64,000 bases of DNA from assembly GCA_003599455.1 (NCBI GenBank), contig QZKF01000025.1:1-64000 (forward strand), in the 5' to 3' direction. The translations under genes and the position numbers were made by a program. Positions 8,118 through 16,980 of this stretch are shown here, piece by piece (positions within the stretch are counted from its first letter, which is position 1; every line of letters starts with the position of its first letter). The notes beneath the pieces are model-generated. The model was given only the letters and a program-made list of their open reading frames with translations, was not told where the DNA came from and ran no database searches. This DNA is from Comamonadaceae bacterium. GTDB lineage: Bacteria > Pseudomonadota > Gammaproteobacteria > Burkholderiales > Burkholderiaceae_C.

Positions 8118-8404
8118 CCCGGGCCTCGGCCTGGGCCAGCTATCGCTGCACCCGGCCTGCTGATTTCGCGATACACAGTTGGCCCGATGGCGTGGTGGTA
8201 TACGACGATGCGAGCGGTAGCCTGCAAGCTCTGAGCCCGATCGCCGGAGAGGCTTTCGCCCTGATTCGGGCGAAAGAATGCAGTCCGGAAAGCCTTGCCC
8301 GAGCCATGGAACTGGCGGAGCCCGGCCCCGACGACATTGAGATGTTTCAGTCACTTCTGATGCAGTTCGAATCCATGGGCTTGATCGAGTGCATTCAGGG
8401 GTAA
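8114..8404 (+). CDS. PqqD-family protein (RRE-like), HPr-kinase-related system
   Basis: 96 residues if it starts at the GTG overlapping the upstream TGA (GTGA, 8114-8117). The shape is that of PqqD/RiPP recognition elements: a strand-rich front (FAIHSWPDGVVVYDDASGSLQALSP), then helices (AGEAFALIR, SPESLARAMEL, FQSLLMQFESMGLIE). PqqD-type domains bind the leader of a peptide or protein substrate and present it to a modifying enzyme. Neighbours on both sides fit the group I recall being described as an HPr-rel-A system (PqqD-like, HprK-related kinase, nucleotidyltransferase). The fold call is motif-level and should be confirmed by profile search. Confidence 0.75.
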   Translation: MTRASAWASYRCTRPADFAIHSWPDGVVVYDDASGSLQALSPIAGEAFALIRAKECSPESLARAMELAEPGPDDIEMFQSLLMQFESMGLIECIQG

Positions 8405-9318
8405 GGTCTTCCTCGACGGTTTCTGCGCTGTCTCCGACCGAACTGGCAAAACGCCTCCGGTCCCGGGGCATTTTTTTGCGCATCCCGCCCTTTGTCATGC
8501 ACATCCAGAGTCCCATTCCGGTTGTGGCGCATGGCTTGCATGCCTTGTACCCCGACCATGAGCTCATCGAGAGCGATGACCTCTTCGCGGATTTTCATGT
8601 GGCGGTCAAACCCAGACGGCGCCTGCTGAAAACCGTATGCGTGTTCGAGATGGACGGCTTTCAGCCCTTCACGCCCCTGGCCTATGGAGAAGCGTATGCG
8701 TTTCTCGAGTGGGGCATGAACTGGTGCGTGACCAGCTACTGCCACACATGGATCACCATCCACGCCGCCGTGCTTGAAAAGGGTGGTCGTGTGCTGATCC
8801 TGCCGGCGCCACCGGGTTCGGGCAAAAGCACGCTGTGCGCGGCGCTGATGCTCCATGGCTGGCGCCTCTTGTCCGACGAAATGGCCTTGCTCGACCCGGT
8901 ATCGGGTCTCGTGACACCCTCGCCACGGCCTGTGAGTCTGAAGAACGAATCGATCGAGGTGATCCGGCGCCTGGCGCCCGACGCGAACTTCGGACCGGTG
9001 GCCCACGACACCATGAAGGGCACGGTCGCCCACATGCGCATATCGGCCGACAGCCTGGCACGGGCCGACGTGCCGGCCCAGCCGGCCTGGGTGGTCTTCC
9101 CGCAGTTCCAGAAAGGGGCTGGGCTTTCGGTCGATGAGCGACCCAAATCGCGGGCGCTGGTGGATATCGCTGCCAACAGCTTCAATCACCATGTGCACGG
9201 GCGCACCGGATTTCAGGCGCTGGTGGATCTGGTCGATCGATGCGCTTGCCATGACCTGCGATACGGCCATCTCGACGAGGCCATCGCCTGGTTCGACGAA
9301 CTGTCCGCCGCCGCATGA
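8389..9318 (+). CDS. HPr kinase-related protein (HprK-related kinase A type)
   Basis: 309 residues from a GTG that overlaps the PqqD-like gene by 16 bases. A P-loop ILPAPPGSGKSTLC (residues 137-150) is followed by WRLLSDEMALLD (158-169), the Walker-B-like segment of HprK/phosphoenolpyruvate carboxykinase-type kinases, and by a conserved-looking His in ITIHAAVLE (125). There is no HPr/PTS partner nearby, so the target is unlikely to be HPr. HprK-like kinases beside PqqD-like proteins phosphorylate serine in some lasso-peptide clusters of Firmicutes; protein or peptide phosphorylation is therefore the leading idea. The stop overlaps the next ATG (ATGA). Confidence 0.82.
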   Translation: MHSGVRSSSTVSALSPTELAKRLRSRGIFLRIPPFVMHIQSPIPVVAHGLHALYPDHELIESDDLFADFHVAVKPRRRLLKTVCVFEMDGFQPFTPLAYGEAYAFLEWGMNWCVTSYCHTWITIHAAVLEKGGRVLILPAPPGSGKSTLCAALMLHGWRLLSDEMALLDPVSGLVTPSPRPVSLKNESIEVIRRLAPDANFGPVAHDTMKGTVAHMRISADSLARADVPAQPAWVVFPQFQKGAGLSVDERPKSRALVDIAANSFNHHVHGRTGFQALVDLVDRCACHDLRYGHLDEAIAWFDELSAAA

Positions 9319-10415
9319 CCCTGCCACCCATCGACACCCTGGTGGCGGCGCTTCAGCGCCCCGAAGGCCTGGGTGCGCTTGGTCCCACCGCCTGGGATCT
9401 TCTTGTCCGGCAGGGCCGCCAGGCCGACCTGCTGGCCCGTGTAGGTGCCCAGGCTGAGGCCCGGGGCCACTGGGAGCAACTGCCGGTGGAACCACGCCGA
9501 CACCTCGGTTCAGCCATGGGGCTTGCCGCCAGGCAACACACGGAGCTTCGCCACGAGGTGGTGCAGATCGCTCGCGCTCTGGAACCCATCGGCATGCCGG
9601 TGGTGCTGCTCAAGGGGGCCGCCTACACCATGGCAGGTCTGGATGCTTCGCTGGGGCGCATGGTGTCCGACGTGGACATTCTGGTGCCCAGGGCACGCCT
9701 GGCGGATGTGGAGTCGGCGCTCATGATGGGCGGATGGGTGTCCATGAACCGCGACGCCTACGACCAGCGCTACTACCGAACCTGGATGCATGAGTTGCCT
9801 CCGCTCAAGCACATGACGCGGGGCACGGTGCTGGATGTGCACCATGCCATCATGCCGTTGACAGCCCGGCTCAAGCCCGATTCCGATCGGCTGCTGCAGC
9901 GTGCCCGACCTGTTGGCGACGATCCCCGCATCCAGGTGCTGTGTGCACCCGACATGGTGTTGCACAGCGCTGCGCATCTGTTCCACGAAGGTGACCTGGA
10001 ACTTGGCCTGCGCGGACTGGTCGATCTGGACGCCTTGCTGCGCGAATTCGCCGCAGACCCTGGCTTCTGGCCGGAACTGCTGGCGCGGGCCCGCGCGCTG
10101 CAACTGGAATGGCCCTTGCACCAGGCTTTGCGGTATGCGGGGATGTTGCTTCATTCCGCGGTGCCCGCGCACGTCACCGAGGCGCTGCAGCACAGCCCGG
10201 GCGTGCGCATTTCGACCTGGCGCCAGCGCCTCATGGACGCCCTTTTCCTGCGTGCGCTGCGCCCCGCGCACGCGTCGGCGTCGGATGCATGGACACCGGC
10301 GGCCCGGTTCCTTCTGTACCTGCGTGGACACTGGCTGCGCATGCCGCCGGCCATGCTGGTGTGGCACCTGCTGCACAAGCTCGTCAGACCGGTGCAAGCC
10401 GATCCGCAGAAGTGA
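9315..10415 (+). CDS. Nucleotidyltransferase family protein
   Basis: 366 residues. The nucleotidyltransferase signature VVLLKGAAYTMAG (about 96-108) with GRMVSDVDILVPR (114-126) supplies the two-Asp metal site (D119, D121). The rest is helical, with His-rich segments LDVHHAIMP and MVLHSAAHLFHEGD. The fold is that of large uncharacterised nucleotidyltransferases found next to HprK-like kinases in peptide-modification clusters. It starts within the kinase stop codon (ATGA) and is one base from the protease gene, so all five genes form one operon. It may transfer NMP or extend a phosphate placed by the kinase; no direct evidence for either. Confidence 0.8.
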   Translation: MTLPPIDTLVAALQRPEGLGALGPTAWDLLVRQGRQADLLARVGAQAEARGHWEQLPVEPRRHLGSAMGLAARQHTELRHEVVQIARALEPIGMPVVLLKGAAYTMAGLDASLGRMVSDVDILVPRARLADVESALMMGGWVSMNRDAYDQRYYRTWMHELPPLKHMTRGTVLDVHHAIMPLTARLKPDSDRLLQRARPVGDDPRIQVLCAPDMVLHSAAHLFHEGDLELGLRGLVDLDALLREFAADPGFWPELLARARALQLEWPLHQALRYAGMLLHSAVPAHVTEALQHSPGVRISTWRQRLMDALFLRALRPAHASASDAWTPAARFLLYLRGHWLRMPPAMLVWHLLHKLVRPVQADPQK

Positions 10416-10416
10416 C

Positions 10417-11190
10417 ATGAAGCGACGCCTCTTTCACGCCACCTGCCTGTGGGTGTTGAGCCTGACGTGGATGGGCTGCCATGCATGGGCCGGACTGGCC
10501 GAGACCGTTTTGCGCGTGAAGCCCTCGGTGGTTCTGGTCGGTACCTTCAAGACCACCGAAAGCCCGCGGTTTCAGCTCAGGGGTGCGGGTTTTCTCGTGG
10601 CCAGGGGTGACCTTGTGGTGACCAACGCGCATGTGCTGCCGGCCGACCTGGACAAGCCGGATGCGCCCACGCTGGTGGTGCAGGTGCGTTCGGGGCAGGG
10701 CGATTGGCAGATGCGCTCGGTCACCGTGCTGGAAACCGATGTGTTGCGCGACCTGACGCTGCTGCGCATGGAGGGCGCGCCGGGCCCCGTGCTGCGCATC
10801 GGTGACTCCCGGCGCGTGCGCGAGGGCGACTACCTGGCGTTCATGGGTTTCCCCATTGGGGGCTCGCTGGGCTTTTCGCATGTGACACACCGCGCGACCG
10901 TCTCGACCATCACATCGGCCGCGCTGCCCAGCCCTTCGGCCGGGCGTTTGAAGGAGCAGGCCATCCGTGGTCTGCGCAACGGCACTTTCGACATCTTCCA
11001 GCTCGACGCCACTGCCTATCCGGGCAACAGCGGTGGACCGCTTTTCGACCCCGACACGGGCGAGGTGATGGGCGTGATGAACATGGTGCTGATCAAGAAC
11101 ACCCGCGAATCGGCGCTGAGCCAGCCCTCGGGCATCTCCTACGCCATCCCCAGCCGCTATGTGCAGGCGCTGGTGGACCGCCACCGTTGA
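10417..11190 (+). CDS. Secreted trypsin-like serine protease
   Basis: 257 residues. The N-terminal signal peptide ([16 protein letters not shown], cleavage probably after HAWA, about residue 25) predicts export. The chymotrypsin-fold triad is complete: His72 in VVTNAHVLP, Asp112 in [11 protein letters not shown], Ser205 in GNSGGPLF. There is no PDZ domain, unlike DegP/DegQ. It starts one base after the nucleotidyltransferase stop and looks cotranscribed with the kinase cassette. It could mature or degrade the Tat-type protein in the periplasm, or be an independent protease that hitch-hikes on the operon. Confidence 0.85.
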   Translation: MKRRLFHATCLWVLSLTWMGCHAWAGLAETVLRVKPSVVLVGTFKTTESPRFQLRGAGFLVARGDLVVTNAHVLPADLDKPDAPTLVVQVRSGQGDWQMRSVTVLETDVLRDLTLLRMEGAPGPVLRIGDSRRVREGDYLAFMGFPIGGSLGFSHVTHRATVSTITSAALPSPSAGRLKEQAIRGLRNGTFDIFQLDATAYPGNSGGPLFDPDTGEVMGVMNMVLIKNTRESALSQPSGISYAIPSRYVQALVDRHR

Positions 11191-11198
11191 GGCCTTTC

Positions 11199-12317
11199 GT
11201 GAGCGCGAATATTGAGCGGGTGGATGCGCTGGTGGTCGGCGCCGGCGTCGTGGGGCTTGCGGTGGCGCGCGCGCTGGCCTTGACTGGCCGCGAGGTGATG
11301 GTGCTGGAGCGAGAGGCGGCCATTGGCACCGGCACCAGCTCGCGCAACAGCGAGGTCATTCACGCCGGCATCTACTACCCGGAAGGCTCTCTCAAGGCAC
11401 AGCTTTGTGTGCAGGGCCGCCTGGCGCTGTACCGTTACTGTGCCGAGCGCGGCGTGGCGCACCAGCGTTGCGGCAAGCTCATCGTGGCCCATACGCCCTC
11501 CCAGCTGGCCGCGCTGCCTGCCATCCTCGACAAGGCCCGTGCCAACGGCGTCGAGGACCTTCGCCTGCTCGACCGGGCCGAGGCTCGCGAGATGGAGCCA
11601 CAGCTGGAATGCCTGGGCGCCGTGCATTCGCCCTCCACCGGCATCGTCGACAGCCATGGCCTGATGCTTTCGCTGCAGGGTGATCTTGAAAACGCGGGTG
11701 GCCTGGTGGCTTGCCACACCGACGTGGAAAAGCTCAGCGTGTCGGCCGCCGGCATCGAGGTATTGACCGCCGACGGCACCCGACTGCTGGCGCGCACGGT
11801 GGTCAATGCGGCGGGCCTGGGCGCCTGCGGGCTGGCGCATCGCGTGGCCGGGCTGGACGCGCGCCATGTACCGCGTGCCTGGTTCGCCAAGGGCAACTAC
11901 TTCACGCTCTCGGGCCGTGCCCCGTTCAACCACCTCATCTACCCGGCCCCTGAGCCCGATAAACACCTCGCGGGTCTGGGTGTGCACCTGACGCTCGATC
12001 TGGGCGGACAGGCCAAGTTCGGACCGGACGTGCAATGGGTGGACGCAGCCGACGACTTGCAGGTGGATCCGGCGCGCGGCGAGGGGTTCTACGCCGAGGT
12101 GCGGCGCTATTGGCCCGGTTTGCCCGACGGTGCCCTGCAGCCGGGCTATGCGGGCATGCGCCCCAAGATCAGCGGGCCGCACGAGCCCGCGGCGGACTTC
12201 CTGATCCAGGGGCCTGCGGTGCACGGGGTGCCCGGGCTGGTCAACCTGTTCGGTATCGAGTCCCCGGGCCTCACCAGCTGCCTTGCGATCGCGGATCGCA
12301 CTGCGGCGCTGGTCTGA
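11199..12317 (+). CDS. FAD-dependent oxidoreductase, L-2-hydroxyglutarate oxidase (LhgO)-like
   Basis: 372 residues of the DAO family. A dinucleotide-binding [14 protein letters not shown] sits near the N-terminus, with [18 protein letters not shown] typical of the LhgO/L2HGDH branch, and a C-terminal FAD-contacting segment ([19 protein letters not shown]). The likely reaction is oxidation of a 2-hydroxy acid, with electrons passed to oxygen or quinone. I chose GTG 11199 with GAGG seven bases upstream; a TTG at 11187 overlapping the protease stop is the alternative. Substrate assignment is by family resemblance only. Convergent with pyrD, with no gap. Confidence 0.82.
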   Translation: MSANIERVDALVVGAGVVGLAVARALALTGREVMVLEREAAIGTGTSSRNSEVIHAGIYYPEGSLKAQLCVQGRLALYRYCAERGVAHQRCGKLIVAHTPSQLAALPAILDKARANGVEDLRLLDRAEAREMEPQLECLGAVHSPSTGIVDSHGLMLSLQGDLENAGGLVACHTDVEKLSVSAAGIEVLTADGTRLLARTVVNAAGLGACGLAHRVAGLDARHVPRAWFAKGNYFTLSGRAPFNHLIYPAPEPDKHLAGLGVHLTLDLGGQAKFGPDVQWVDAADDLQVDPARGEGFYAEVRRYWPGLPDGALQPGYAGMRPKISGPHEPAADFLIQGPAVHGVPGLVNLFGIESPGLTSCLAIADRTAALV

Positions 12318-13403
12318 TCAGCGGTCCTTGAGTGCCTGGATTGCGCGCGCCGACTCCCACACCAGCGCCGGTCCCTTGTAGATCAGGCCGGTGTAAATCT
12401 GCACCAGGTTGGCACCCGACTGGATCTTGCTCACCGCGTCTTCCGCGCTGAGCACACCGCCCACCCCGATGATGGGGAAGCTCTTGCCCAGGCAGGCACG
12501 CAGCTGGCGTATCACGCGGTTGCTGGCCTGCAGCACCGGTGCCCCGGAAAGACCCCCGGTCTCCTGCGCGTGGGGCAGTCCCGCCACCGCCTCGCGGCTG
12601 AGCGTGGTGTTGGTCGCGATCACGCCGAACGCGCTGGTGGCCTGTCCGTTGCTGTCGGCGCCATAGCGCATCAGCGTGGTGGCGATGATCTCGACCTGGG
12701 TGGCATCGAGGTCGGGCGCGATCTTCACGAAGACCGGCGTCCGCCGTCCATGTCGCTGCGCCAGCAGCTCGCGCCGCTCGGCCACCGCGCCCAGCAGCGC
12801 GTCCAGCGCTTCGTCGCTCTGCAGGCTGCGCAGGTTCTGCGTGTTGGGGCTGGAGATGTTGACGGTGACGTAGTCGGCGTGCGGGTAGACACCTTCGAGG
12901 CAGGTCAGGTAGTCGTCGGTGGCGCGTTCGATCGGCGTGCTCGCGTTCTTGCCGATGTTCAGGCCCAGCAGCATGGGGCTGGCGCCGCTGCCGCTGCGAA
13001 AGCGCGCCCGCTGCACGTTGGCGATGAAGGCGTCCAGGCCCTCGTTGTTGAAGCCCAGCCGGTTGATCAGTGCGTTGGCCTTGGGCAGGCGGAACATGCG
13101 TGGCCTGGGGTTGCCGGCCTGGCCCTTGGGCGTGACGGTGCCGACCTCCACGAAGCCGAAGCCCATGGCGGCCAGGCCATCGATGCAGCGCGCGTTCTTG
13201 TCGAGCCCGGCGGCCAGACCCACGCGGTTGGGAAACTGCAGGCCCGCGAGCGTGCAGGGGTCGTGCACGCGGGGTTCGCTGTACAGGCAGGTCAGTGGCG
13301 AGTGTTGCAGGCGCTCGATCGACTGCAGGGTGAGTTCGTGGGCGGTCTCGGGGTCCAGACCGAACAGGAAGGGGCGTGCGACAGCGTAGGGGAGCAGCGA
13401 CAT
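12318..13403 (-). CDS. pyrD: Dihydroorotate dehydrogenase (quinone)
   Basis: Fourth step of pyrimidine synthesis: oxidises dihydroorotate to orotate, passing electrons to quinone at the inner membrane. 361 residues, with the N-terminal extension of class 2 enzymes ([17 protein letters not shown]) that holds the quinone tunnel. It has the catalytic-Ser segment [15 protein letters not shown], a FMN-binding [11 protein letters not shown] near the end, and [10 protein letters not shown] near residue 60. It is divergent from rpiA across 38 bases, which must hold both promoters. Confidence 0.97.
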   Translation of the reverse strand: MSLLPYAVARPFLFGLDPETAHELTLQSIERLQHSPLTCLYSEPRVHDPCTLAGLQFPNRVGLAAGLDKNARCIDGLAAMGFGFVEVGTVTPKGQAGNPRPRMFRLPKANALINRLGFNNEGLDAFIANVQRARFRSGSGASPMLLGLNIGKNASTPIERATDDYLTCLEGVYPHADYVTVNISSPNTQNLRSLQSDEALDALLGAVAERRELLAQRHGRRTPVFVKIAPDLDATQVEIIATTLMRYGADSNGQATSAFGVIATNTTLSREAVAGLPHAQETGGLSGAPVLQASNRVIRQLRACLGKSFPIIGVGGVLSAEDAVSKIQSGANLVQIYTGLIYKGPALVWESARAIQALKDR

Positions 13404-13441
13404 TGGATAATCCGGCTTGTTGTTTTCACCGATTGTCTCAA

Positions 13442-14113
13442 ATGACCCAAGACGAACTCAAAGCCCTGGTGGGCCAGGCCGCCCTGCAATACGTGACCCC
13501 GGGCGACATCGTCGGCGTGGGCACCGGCTCCACGGTGAACAAGTTCATCGACGCACTGGCCAGCATCAAGGACCAGATCCCCGGTGCGGTGTCCAGCTCG
13601 GAAGCGTCGACCGCGCGCCTGAAGGCGCTCGGCATTGCCGTGTTCGAGGCCAACGAGGTCGGTGAACTCTCCGTGTACATCGATGGCGCGGACGAAATCG
13701 ATGCCCGGGGCCACATGGTCAAGGGCGGTGGCGCGGCGCTCACGCGCGAGAAGATCGTGGCCGCGCAGTCGCGCCGTTTCGTCTGCATCGCCGACGAATC
13801 CAAGCTGGTCAAGGTGCTGGGGGCCTTCCCGCTGCCGGTGGAGGTGATTCCCATGGCCACGGCCCGTCTTGTCCGCCAGTTCGCGGCCCTGGGTGGCACG
13901 GCCCGGGTGCGCCTGAAGGATGGCGCTGCGCTCGTCACCGACAACGGCCAGCACATCCTGGATGTGACCGGCCTGCAGATTGCCGATCCGCTGGCGTTCG
14001 AGAGCCAGGTCAACCAGTGGCCGGGCGTGGTGACGGTGGGTGTGTTCGCCCACCAGAAAGCCGGCGTGTGCCTGCTGGGCACGCCGGATGGGGTGAAGAC
14101 GTTGACGTTCTGA
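13442..14113 (+). CDS. rpiA: Ribose-5-phosphate isomerase A
   Basis: Interconverts ribose 5-phosphate and ribulose 5-phosphate in the pentose phosphate pathway. 223 residues. Substrate loops are plain: [38 protein letters not shown] (catalytic Asp region) and [13 protein letters not shown]. It starts with [15 protein letters not shown], a typical family opening. The gene ends inside an inverted repeat shared with the convergent neighbour. Confidence 0.97.
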   Translation: MTQDELKALVGQAALQYVTPGDIVGVGTGSTVNKFIDALASIKDQIPGAVSSSEASTARLKALGIAVFEANEVGELSVYIDGADEIDARGHMVKGGGAALTREKIVAAQSRRFVCIADESKLVKVLGAFPLPVEVIPMATARLVRQFAALGGTARVRLKDGAALVTDNGQHILDVTGLQIADPLAFESQVNQWPGVVTVGVFAHQKAGVCLLGTPDGVKTLTF

Positions 14114-14141
14114 GCCGGGCCCGGGCGGGCCGCGCTCAGAA
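14108..14141. terminator. Inverted repeat spanning two convergent stop codons
   Basis: TTCTGAG (14108-14114) and CTCAGAA (14135-14141) form a perfect 7-bp stem around a GC-rich loop that itself contains GGGCCC and GGGCGGGCC. The repeat contains the last codon and stop (TTC TGA) of both rpiA and the minus-strand neighbour. A bidirectional terminator is plausible, but no T-run follows on either side. Confidence 0.45.
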
Positions 14142-14786
14142 GCGGATGCCGGCCGGGTTCTGCGCGGGCGGCGTCACCGGGATTTCGGCAGGGGCCGCCG
14201 GACCGGGCGCGGATTGCGCGGTCGTCGGCGCTGCCGCACCCTCGGCCCTCACCGCCACCAGCGGTGTCGCCGCCGGGCGAACGTAGTTCGAGGGCAGCAC
14301 CGATTGCCTGGGGTAGCCGGCCGCGTTGAGGAATTGCGTCCACTCGGTGTCGGAATAGCCCTTGATCTGCTGGCTGCCGATGGTCAGGAACGGCAGTGAG
14401 GCTTCGCCGCTGAGTCGCTTGAGGGCCTCGCCATCCTGCGGCGTTTCAATGGTCTTTTCGGTGTACGGAATGCCGCGCGCGTTGAGCAGGTTGCGACCGC
14501 TGTTGCAGGGTGCGCAGTCGCGGCTGGTGTACAGGGTGACCGGGTAGCGGCCGCTGACCTGGCGCAGCTCGAACGGCAACTGGGCGCCAGCGCCGGCAGC
14601 GGACGCGCCAGCCGTGGTGTTGCCCACGGGCCGGGTCGCTGCGCTGGGCGGCGGTTGATCGGAGAAGGTGACCTTGCCGTCCGGGCCCACGATGCGGTAG
14701 ACGCCTTGCGCGAACGCGGGCGCGGCCAGCAGACCAGCCAGCAAAGCCAGGGCCAGCAGTCGGGGTGTGGGGTGGGTAGCGTTCAT
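14136..14786 (-). CDS. Exported DUF4124-glutaredoxin-like fusion protein
   Basis: 216 residues. A signal peptide (LLALALLAGLLAAPAFA) is followed by a short DUF4124-type segment (VYRIVGPDGKVTFSDQPP). Then comes a glutaredoxin-like thioredoxin fold with active-site CAPC (VTLYTSRDCAPCNSGRN), a TLPFLTI-like cis-Pro region (SLPFLTIGSQ) and GYSDTEWTQFLNAAGY. The Pro/Ala-rich tail looks disordered. It is probably a periplasmic thiol-redox protein; its partner is unknown. I chose ATG 14786 (MNATHPTP) because an upstream start would place ten charged residues before the signal peptide. Confidence 0.85.
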   Translation of the reverse strand: MNATHPTPRLLALALLAGLLAAPAFAQGVYRIVGPDGKVTFSDQPPPSAATRPVGNTTAGASAAGAGAQLPFELRQVSGRYPVTLYTSRDCAPCNSGRNLLNARGIPYTEKTIETPQDGEALKRLSGEASLPFLTIGSQQIKGYSDTEWTQFLNAAGYPRQSVLPSNYVRPAATPLVAVRAEGAAAPTTAQSAPGPAAPAEIPVTPPAQNPAGIRF

Positions 14787-14822
14787 GACGGTTCCTATCG
14801 GCAGGCCACGGGACAAATCAAA

Positions 14823-16904
14823 TCAAGCCATGCCCTGGTGGCGCAACAGGGCGTCAATGCTCGGCTCGCGGCCCCGGAAGGCCTTGAACGACTCCATGGC
14901 GGGTCGGCTGCCGCCGGCCTCCAGGATCGCCTGACGATAGCGGCGCCCCGTGGCCACGTCCAGCGTGCTGTGGCCATTTTGCCGCGCCGCTTCTTCGAAC
15001 GCGGCATAGGCGTCGGCCGACAGCACCTCGGCCCACTTGTAGCTGTAGTAACCGGCCGAATACCCGCCGGCAAAGATGTGGCTGAAGGTGTGCGGCGTGC
15101 GGCTGTAGGCCGGTGGCTGCAGCACCGCCACCTCGTCGCGCACCTGCTGTTGCAGCGCCAGGATGGCCGCGCCGCTGGTGGCGGGCTCGGGCAGGCTGTG
15201 CAGCAGCATGTCGAACAGCGAAAACTCCACCTGGCGCAGCGTCTGCAGGCCGCTCTGGTAGTTCTTCGCGGCGAGCATCTTGTCGAACAGCGCGCGCGGC
15301 AGTGGCTCGCCGGTGTCCACATGGGCGGTCATGTGCTTGAGCACGTCCCATTCCCAGCAGAAGTTTTCCATGAACTGGCTCGGCAGCTCGACCGCGTCCC
15401 ACTCGACACCGCTGATGCCCGAGACGTCGCGCTCGTTCACCTGCGTGAGCATGTGGTGCAGGCCGTGGCCGAACTCGTGGAAGAGGGTGATGACATCGTC
15501 GTGCGTGAGCAGCGCGGGCTTGCCGTTCACGCCCTCGGCGAAGTTGCAGACCAGGTGCGCGACCGGCGTCTGCAATGTGCCGGTGTCAGGGCGCAGCCAG
15601 CGGGCACGCACATCGTCCATCCAGGCGCCGCCGCGCTTGCCGGTGCGCGCGGCCGGGTCCAGGTAGAACTGGCCCACGAGTTCGGTGCCCTTCGGGCCGG
15701 TGCGTTCGATGCGGTAGAACTCCACGCCCGGGTTCCACACCGGGGCCTGGTCGCGGCGGATTGCCACCTCGAACAGGGTTTCGACGATCTGGAACAGGCC
15801 GGCCAGCACCTTGGGTGCGGTGAAGTAGGGTTTGACTTCCTGCTCGCTGAAGGCGTAGCGGGCTTCCTTCAGCTTTTCGCCGATGTAGGGCCAGTCCCAG
15901 GCTTGCGGATCGTTCAGGCCCAACTCGCTGGCAGCGAAAGAGCGCAGGTCGGCCAGGTCTTTCTCGGCATGTGGCCGCGCCTTGGCCGCCAGGTCGCGCA
16001 GGAAGGTGATGACCTGCTCGGGCGACTCGGCCATCTTGGGCACCAGCGAGACGTCGGCATAGTGGCGGTAGCCCAGCAGGCGGGCTTCTTCATGGCGCAG
16101 GGCCAGCAACTCGCCCATGATGGCCGTGTTGTCGAACTTCGCGGCATCGCCCGCCGCCTGGTCGCTTGCGCGGGTGGCATAGGCGCGGTAGAGCTGTTCG
16201 CGCAGCGGGCTGCTGTGGGCGAACTGCATGACCGGCAGGTAGCAAGGCATCTTCAGCGTGAGCTTGTGGCCGGTCTTGCCTTCGGCCTGGGCCGCCGCCG
16301 CCGTGGACTGGATCACGTCCTCGGGCACGCCCGCGAGCTCGGCACGGTCGACGTACAGGGCAAACGCGTCGGTTGCGTCCAGCGCGTTTTCACTGAACTT
16401 CTGGCCCAGCTCGGCCTGACGCTCCTGCAGCCAGGCGAAACGGGTCTTGGCCTCGCCCTGCAGGTCGGCGCCGCCGAGCACGAAGCCGCGCATGGCGTTG
16501 TGGTGCGCGCGCGCCTGCTCGGCATTCAAAGCTGTGGGGTCCATGGCCTTGTATTTGGCGTACAGGCGCTCGTCGGCCCCCAGCCGGGTCCAGAACTCGG
16601 TGACCTTGGGCAAGGCCTCGTTGTAGGCGGCGCGCAATTCGGGCGTGTCGGCCACGCCGTTGAGGTGGTTCACCGCGCCCCAGGCGCGTGACAGGCGCTC
16701 GGCGGGCACGTCCAGCGTCAGGGAGATGCGCGTCCAGTCGCTCGGGAAGTCGGGCGCGGTGACGACCTCCAGTGCGGCGCTCGCCGCCTGCAGCAGGCTG
16801 TCGATCGCCGGGCCCACCGTGGCCGGGGTGATCGCGTCGAACAGCGGCAGGTCGCCGAAGTCGAGCAGGGGATTGAGGGCGGAGGGAGCAGAGCGGTCGT
16901 TCAT
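14823..16904 (-). CDS. prlC: Oligopeptidase A (M3 family metallopeptidase)
   Basis: Cytoplasmic zinc peptidase that degrades short peptides, including cleaved signal peptides. 693 residues, the usual family length, with the zinc motif HEFGH at 476-480 (LFHEFGHGLHHMLTQ), the downstream Glu segment GISGVEWDAVELPSQFMENF and the C-terminal YYSYKWAEVLSADAYAAFEE. It starts MNDRSAPSALNPLLDF. It is the last gene of a minus-strand run, with yhbY 76 bases upstream. Confidence 0.95.
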   Translation of the reverse strand: MNDRSAPSALNPLLDFGDLPLFDAITPATVGPAIDSLLQAASAALEVVTAPDFPSDWTRISLTLDVPAERLSRAWGAVNHLNGVADTPELRAAYNEALPKVTEFWTRLGADERLYAKYKAMDPTALNAEQARAHHNAMRGFVLGGADLQGEAKTRFAWLQERQAELGQKFSENALDATDAFALYVDRAELAGVPEDVIQSTAAAAQAEGKTGHKLTLKMPCYLPVMQFAHSSPLREQLYRAYATRASDQAAGDAAKFDNTAIMGELLALRHEEARLLGYRHYADVSLVPKMAESPEQVITFLRDLAAKARPHAEKDLADLRSFAASELGLNDPQAWDWPYIGEKLKEARYAFSEQEVKPYFTAPKVLAGLFQIVETLFEVAIRRDQAPVWNPGVEFYRIERTGPKGTELVGQFYLDPAARTGKRGGAWMDDVRARWLRPDTGTLQTPVAHLVCNFAEGVNGKPALLTHDDVITLFHEFGHGLHHMLTQVNERDVSGISGVEWDAVELPSQFMENFCWEWDVLKHMTAHVDTGEPLPRALFDKMLAAKNYQSGLQTLRQVEFSLFDMLLHSLPEPATSGAAILALQQQVRDEVAVLQPPAYSRTPHTFSHIFAGGYSAGYYSYKWAEVLSADAYAAFEEAARQNGHSTLDVATGRRYRQAILEAGGSRPAMESFKAFRGREPSIDALLRHQGMA

Positions 16905-16980
16905 GCGTTCTCAGATGTGGCACTGGGAGGGAAGTTCAAGGCGGGGCCGTGAACGAACGAGAAGCCGCTGGCTGCCGCGG

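Noticed and set aside
7132-11190. tRNA-Pro as an integration site with the cassette as a genomic island
   Set aside because: I looked for a repeat of the tRNA 3' end (GTTCGAATCCCGCC...) downstream of the cassette and saw none, and there is no integrase gene. Only the GC drop supports acquisition.
7509-11190. Lasso-peptide biosynthetic cluster
   Set aside because: PqqD-like and HprK-like genes occur in such clusters, but there is no asparagine-synthetase-like cyclase or transglutaminase-like protease, and the first gene encodes a 202-residue protein rather than a short precursor.
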